This document shows positions 5,579 through 8,338 of a stretch of 8,338 nt of DNA, one piece after another; within the stretch, counting starts at the first letter, position 1; every line of letters starts with the position of its first letter. Location of the stretch: contig NZ_CM002285.1 in NCBI RefSeq assembly GCF_000497445.1, positions 2,102,952-2,111,289 of the forward strand, given 5' to 3'. The position numbers were made by a program, and so were the translations under genes. Under the pieces are notes generated by a model that searched no databases, had not been told where the DNA came from, and was given only the letters and a program-made list of their open reading frames with translations. The DNA comes from Streptomyces roseochromogenus subsp. oscitans DS 12.976 (GTDB lineage Bacteria > Actinomycetota > Actinomycetes > Streptomycetales > Streptomycetaceae).

Positions 5579-6295
5579 GTGAGCCAAGTTTTGCCGTCCC
5601 CCGGAGACAGCCCCTTCCAGGCCGAGCGGAATACGCGCGACGAAGCACCCCAGTTCGTGCTGCCCCTCGTCGTACGGATCGAGCGGGGTGCGCCGCCCGC
5701 GCGTACCGATGCGCTGGAGACGGCTGCCCGGGCGGTGCTCGTGCTGCTCGCGGACGAGCGGGCGCACGGGGACGGTGAGTGGGCCGAGGCCGTGCGGAGC
5801 TGGGAGGACGCGCGGATCCGGAAGGTCGTGCGGCGGGCCCGGGGCACCGAGTGGCGGCGGGCCGAGGCGCTGCCCGGGATCACGGTGACCGGAAAGTCCG
5901 CACAGGTGCGGGCCTTCCCGCCGATCCCGCTCGACGGCTGGCCCAAGGACCTGGCCAAGCTGCAGGTGTCGGGCACCGAGCTGGAGGACCCGGAGCCGCC
6001 CGTCGCCGCCGGCCCGGCGCAGCCCGTGCTGTGGCTGAACCCGGAGCTGGAGATGTCGGCCGGGAAGGCGATGGCCCAGGCCGGGCACGGCGCCCAGCTG
6101 GCCTGGTGGGCGCTGTCCGACGCGGAGCGCACCGCCTGGCGGGACGCGGGTTTCGCGCTGAACGTCCGCAGCGCCGACCCCGCCGACTGGAACCGGCTGA
6201 CCGGCAGCGGGCTGCCGGTGGTACGGGACGCCGGCTTCACGGAGATCGCGCCGGGCTCCTGCACGGTCGTCGCCGACCACCCCGCGCTGCGCTAG
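5579..6295 (+). CDS. Peptidyl-tRNA hydrolase 2 (PTH2) family protein with N-terminal extension
   Basis: The C-terminal part (about residues 150-238) matches the PTH2 fold, known in archaea and eukaryotes for releasing peptides from peptidyl-tRNA. It has NPELEMSAGKAMAQAGHGAQ at 154-173, with the conserved lysine (K163) and AQ, and the closing DAGFTEIAPGSCTVV at 217-231, with D217 and T229 in the positions of the family's catalytic residues. The first 150 residues (FVLPLVVRIERGAPP and onward) are not part of minimal PTH2 proteins and I cannot assign them a fold. The product has 238 residues. GTG 5579 is chosen from the TAGGGT box; TTG 5570 is unlikely. It is the first gene of an operon with the TetR gene nine bases downstream. 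Whether it truly acts on peptidyl-tRNA is unproven, since bacteria rely on the unrelated Pth1. Confidence 0.85.
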   Translation: MSQVLPSPGDSPFQAERNTRDEAPQFVLPLVVRIERGAPPARTDALETAARAVLVLLADERAHGDGEWAEAVRSWEDARIRKVVRRARGTEWRRAEALPGITVTGKSAQVRAFPPIPLDGWPKDLAKLQVSGTELEDPEPPVAAGPAQPVLWLNPELEMSAGKAMAQAGHGAQLAWWALSDAERTAWRDAGFALNVRSADPADWNRLTGSGLPVVRDAGFTEIAPGSCTVVADHPALR

Positions 6296-6298
6296 GAG
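6294..6298 (+). promoter_or_regulatory. Ribosome binding site AGGAG for the TetR gene
   Basis: AGGAG overlaps the TAG stop of the PTH2 gene (6293-6295) and lies six bases before ATG 6305, tying translation of the two genes together. Confidence 0.75.
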
Positions 6299-6304
6299 AG
6301 ACGG

Positions 6305-6943
6305 ATGACGCGGGTCGACGGGCGGGTCGAGCGGGGCAATCGCACCCGTCGGCTGGTGCTGCGCCGCACGGTGGACATCGCCTCGGTCGAGGGTCTGGAG
6401 GCGCTCACCGTCGGCCGGCTCGCCGCCGAGCTGGAGCTGAGCAAGAGCGGGGTGTTCGCGCTCTTCGGTTCCAAGCAGGAACTGCAGCTGGCCACGGTGC
6501 AGGAGGCGGCGCGGATCTTCACCGAGCGGGTGCTCCGTCCTGCCGCCGAGAGCCCGGCAGGCGCCGGCCGGGTGTGGCGGCTGTGCGAGCTGTGGCTGGA
6601 GTACTCGCGCGGCCGGGTCTTCCCGGGCGGCTGCTTCTTCTACGGCGCCATGGCCGAGTTCGACGCGCGGTCCGGCCCCGTGCACGACGCCGTGGTCCGC
6701 GCGCAGCGCGACTGGTCGGCCCATGTCGAGCGCACGATCCGGGAGGCGCGTGCGGCGGGTGAGCTGCGCGCCGACACGGATGTCCCGCAACTCGCCTTCG
6801 AACTGGTGGCATTGCTGGAGACGGCGAACGCCCTGTCGGTCCTGCACGACGAGGAGACCGCGTACCGCAGGGCCCGGGTGGGTATCGCGGCACGACTGCG
6901 CGCTGCTGCCGTGGACGGGGTCCCGCTCCTCCAAGTCCCCTGA
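6305..6943 (+). CDS. TetR/AcrR family transcriptional regulator
   Basis: One-component DNA-binding regulator of 212 residues, usual for the family. The N-terminal helix-turn-helix covers about residues 15-64: AIL-like helix RRLVLRRTVDIASVEGLEAL, then TVGRLAAELELSKSGVFALF and GSKQELQLATV, all typical of TetR recognition domains. The C-terminal ligand/dimer domain includes GGCFFYGAMAEFDARSGPVH (about 112-131), a pattern seen in a large actinobacterial TetR subgroup. The ligand is unknown. ATG 6305 has AGGAG at 6294-6298, overlapping the PTH2 stop, so the two genes are co-transcribed. A candidate operator with the ACGATCGT palindrome lies just after the gene, before the TIGR03086 remnant, which may once have been its target. 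Function as a repressor is inferred. Confidence 0.93.
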   Translation: MTRVDGRVERGNRTRRLVLRRTVDIASVEGLEALTVGRLAAELELSKSGVFALFGSKQELQLATVQEAARIFTERVLRPAAESPAGAGRVWRLCELWLEYSRGRVFPGGCFFYGAMAEFDARSGPVHDAVVRAQRDWSAHVERTIREARAAGELRADTDVPQLAFELVALLETANALSVLHDEETAYRRARVGIAARLRAAAVDGVPLLQVP

Positions 6944-6984
6944 CCTGGCTGCCCCCTGGGAGCACGACTGGTTGCACAGCTGCC

Positions 6985-7020
6985 AAAAAATAAGCACGAT
7001 CGTTCGCTTTGTTTTGTGCT
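6985..7020. promoter_or_regulatory. AT-rich candidate TetR operator/promoter
   Basis: Between the TetR gene and the remnant start at 7027 lies an AT-rich patch. It holds the perfect palindrome ACGATCGT (6996-7003), flanked by AAGC (6992-6995) and GCTT (7006-7009), and a wider AGCAC (6993-6997) with GTGCT (7016-7020). AGCACGA also occurs at 6961-6967. TetR regulators commonly bind palindromes of this size next to their own gene. ACGATCGT also occurs at 5431-5438, upstream of the operon, and once inside the SulP gene (1449-1456), so the match is suggestive only. Confidence 0.4.
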
Positions 7021-7026
7021 CGGGCC

Positions 7027-7389
7027 ATGACTGCGACCGGAGCGGACTTCGTGGAACTCGATGACCGCGCAGCACCTGGGGTTCGCCGCGGCGGCGCGCG
7101 GAGCGGGGCGGGAGCCGGATCACTGACGGGAGGACGAGGAGATGAGCGAGCCCGCCGGGGCACACCGGTCGGCCGCCGTCACAGTCCTCTCGGCCTTCGC
7201 GGAACCGGGCGTGAGGGAACGGGAGTTCGCGCCGCCGAATCTGGGCGGCGTTCGGGGTGGCCGAGGGGTCGGCTTCCACTTCGTCGACTATGTGGTGCAT
7301 GCCTGGGACGTCGCCGCCACCCTGGGCACCACGGTGACATTCCCCGAGCACGTCCTCGTCTCCGCGCCGGCCGTGGCCGGCACGGGGCT
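7027..7389 (+). pseudogene. Remnant of a TIGR03086 (MDMPI-like, mycothiol-dependent isomerase superfamily) gene
   Basis: Fragments of one protein appear in order but not as one frame. MTATGADFVELD from ATG 7027 resembles the family N-terminus. From about 7061 a second frame reads MTAQHLGFAAAARGAGREPDH, then hits TGA at 7124-7126. The same frame continues after the stop with AAVTVLSAFAEPGV and the family hallmark GFHFVDYVVHAWDVAATLG (7271-7327). Compared with family proteins as I know them, roughly fifty residues between the first two pieces, including the conserved Trp and putative metal-site region, are missing. The stop probably replaces Trp (TGG to TGA). Similarity fades after about 7380, so the C-terminal part is lost too. 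ATG 7142 lacks enough of the domain to make a working enzyme. The end coordinate is approximate. Its ancestral job is unknown; it may have been the TetR target. Confidence 0.75.
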
Positions 7390-7485
7390 GAAGCTCAAAT
7401 GTTGCTCTGAACACGCCCCGGAGGTGATTCGGGTCCGGCCGTCGGGGCCATACGTCCGTCATTCGCGGGAGGGACTCGTCGTTCG

Positions 7486-7492
7486 AAGGAGG
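7486..7492 (+). promoter_or_regulatory. Ribosome binding site AAGGAGG for the DUF692 gene
   Basis: AAGGAGG lies seven bases before ATG 7500, the strongest Shine-Dalgarno in the window, and fixes the start of this gene. Between 7390 and 7485 I see no certain promoter; GAAC at 7409-7412 could belong to an ECF-sigma -35 but no matching -10 is convincing. Confidence 0.85.
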
Positions 7493-7499
7493 GGGAGCC

Positions 7500-8338
7500 A
7501 TGCGCCGACTGGGCACGGGGATCGGCTGGCGGCCGGAGATCGCGGACGCCGTGGAGCGCATGCCGGGCATCGACTGGGTGGAGGTCGTGGCGGAGAACGT
7601 CTGCCCCGGCCACCTTCCGGAGTCGCTGCTACGGCTGCGCGAGCGCGGGGTGACGGTGATCCCGCACGGCGTCTCCCTGGGCCTGGGCGACGCCGACCGC
7701 CCCGATGCGGGCCGCCTGACGGCGCTGGCGGAGCGCGCGGAGGCCCTCGGCTCCCCCCTGGTCACCGAGCACATCGCGTTCGTCCGCGCGGGCGGCCCGC
7801 TCACCGCCTCCCCCCGGCTGGAGGCCGGGCATCTGCTGCCGGTGCCGCGCACCAGGGACGCCCTGGACGTGCTGTGCGAGAACGTGCGCATCGCACAGGA
7901 CGCCCTTCCGGTGCCGCTGGCCCTGGAGAACATCGCCGCGCTGTTCTCCTGGCCGGGCGAGGAGCTGACCGAGGGGCAGTTCCTGTCCGAGCTGGTCGAG
8001 CGCACCGGCGTACGACTGCTGATCGACGTGGCCAACCTGCACACCAATCATGTCAACCGGGGCGAGGACCCGGGGCAGGCGCTCGCCGAGCTGCCGCTGG
8101 AGGCACTCGCCTACGTCCATGTCGCGGGCGGCTTCGAGCGTGACGGCGTCTGGCACGACAGCCATGCGCACCCCGTGCCGCGCCCGGTGCTCGACATCCT
8201 GACCGACCTCGCCTCCCGTACCGCCCCGCCCGGTGTCCTGCTGGAACGGGACGAGAACTTCCCCGAACCGGCCGCGCTGGAGCGGGAGTTGACGCTGATC
8301 CGGGAGGCGGTGCGGGCTGGACGCGAGCGCGCCGAGGG
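7500..8338 (+). CDS. DUF692 / MNIO-superfamily protein (3' end outside the window)
   Basis: A TIM-barrel protein of the DUF692 family, now called multinuclear non-heme iron-dependent oxidative enzymes (MNIO); characterised members such as MbnB and TglH modify cysteines or other residues of peptides with a partner protein. The frame stays open from ATG 7500 to the window end: 279 codons, close to the family's usual 270-290. Metal-ligand motifs are in order: PHGVSLGLG (H56), TEHIAF (E90, H91), LENIA (E143, N144), DVANLHTNH (D176, N179, H184), YVHVAGG (H207), HDSHAHP (H219, H222) and LLERDENFP (E249, D251). It starts [13 protein letters not shown], a typical N-terminus. No precursor peptide or partner gene is visible upstream; they may lie downstream. 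In actinobacteria this family is often followed by a TIGR04222 membrane protein, which could not be checked. Substrate unknown. Confidence 0.92.
   Translation, partial: MRRLGTGIGWRPEIADAVERMPGIDWVEVVAENVCPGHLPESLLRLRERGVTVIPHGVSLGLGDADRPDAGRLTALAERAEALGSPLVTEHIAFVRAGGPLTASPRLEAGHLLPVPRTRDALDVLCENVRIAQDALPVPLALENIAALFSWPGEELTEGQFLSELVERTGVRLLIDVANLHTNHVNRGEDPGQALAELPLEALAYVHVAGGFERDGVWHDSHAHPVPRPVLDILTDLASRTAPPGVLLERDENFPEPAALERELTLIREAVRAGRERAE

Noticed and set aside
7390..7440. KLKCCSEHAPEV in the frame before the DUF692 gene, as a possible Cys-containing MNIO substrate peptide
   Set aside because: The frame has no start or stop nearby and simply runs from the TIGR03086 remnant into the DUF692 gene; there is no ribosome site for a separate peptide.
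5564..8047. Open minus-strand frame of 827 codons opposite the PTH2, TetR and DUF692 genes
   Set aside because: Long antisense frames arise freely in very GC-rich coding DNA. The translation is Arg/Pro/Gly/His-rich with no recognisable domain, and it crosses three well-supported genes and a pseudogene.
1..8338. tRNA, rRNA, CRISPR, transposase or phage attachment site
   Set aside because: No cloverleaf, rRNA-like stretch, regularly spaced repeat or transposase domain was seen on either strand by eye; a tRNAscan or Infernal run would settle it.

Overview
The window looks like chromosome from a streptomycete or close actinobacterial relative. It is very GC-rich, third codon positions are almost all G or C, Shine-Dalgarno sequences are GGAGG-like, and two genes appear to start at leaderless -10 boxes of the TAGNNT type. 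Several gene families here (a beta-carbonic anhydrase next to a SulP transporter, a PTH2-type hydrolase with an N-terminal extension, a TIGR03086 remnant and a DUF692 protein) also fit that group. All convincing genes lie on the + strand. This assignment rests on sequence style and protein recognition, not on a database search.

Layout. 1-39 may be the last codons of an upstream gene. 118-696 and 693-2192 are a translationally coupled pair, a beta-carbonic anhydrase and a SulP anion transporter with a STAS tail. Together they form a plausible CO2/bicarbonate module, closed by a strong hairpin at 2205-2244. 2331-3131 is a slipin (stomatin-like SPFH) membrane protein. 3236-3799 is a PEBP/YbhB-type lipoprotein, 3915-4190 a small secreted protein with two cysteines, and 4525-5382 a lipoprotein polysaccharide deacetylase. 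So the middle of the window is rich in exported or surface proteins. The gene-free stretch 4191-4524 holds a perfect 19-bp inverted repeat, a second stem-loop and an AT-rich promoter-like leader.

5383-5578 contains two tandem copies of a 27-bp repeat followed by a leaderless-type promoter. This drives a PTH2-family protein (5579-6295) and a TetR-family regulator (6305-6943), which form a tight two-gene operon. An AT-rich patch with an ACGATCGT palindrome follows, a candidate TetR operator. Then comes the decayed remnant of a TIGR03086 (mycothiol-dependent maleylpyruvate isomerase-like) gene at 7027-about 7389. It has lost internal and C-terminal sequence and carries an in-frame TGA where a Trp is likely ancestral.

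The right edge (7500-8338) holds a DUF692 protein of the multinuclear non-heme iron oxygenase (MNIO) superfamily, still open at the window end. It is the gene most likely to belong to a poorly described system. Its partner genes, if any, lie beyond the window. No tRNA, rRNA, CRISPR array, transposase or phage gene was seen.
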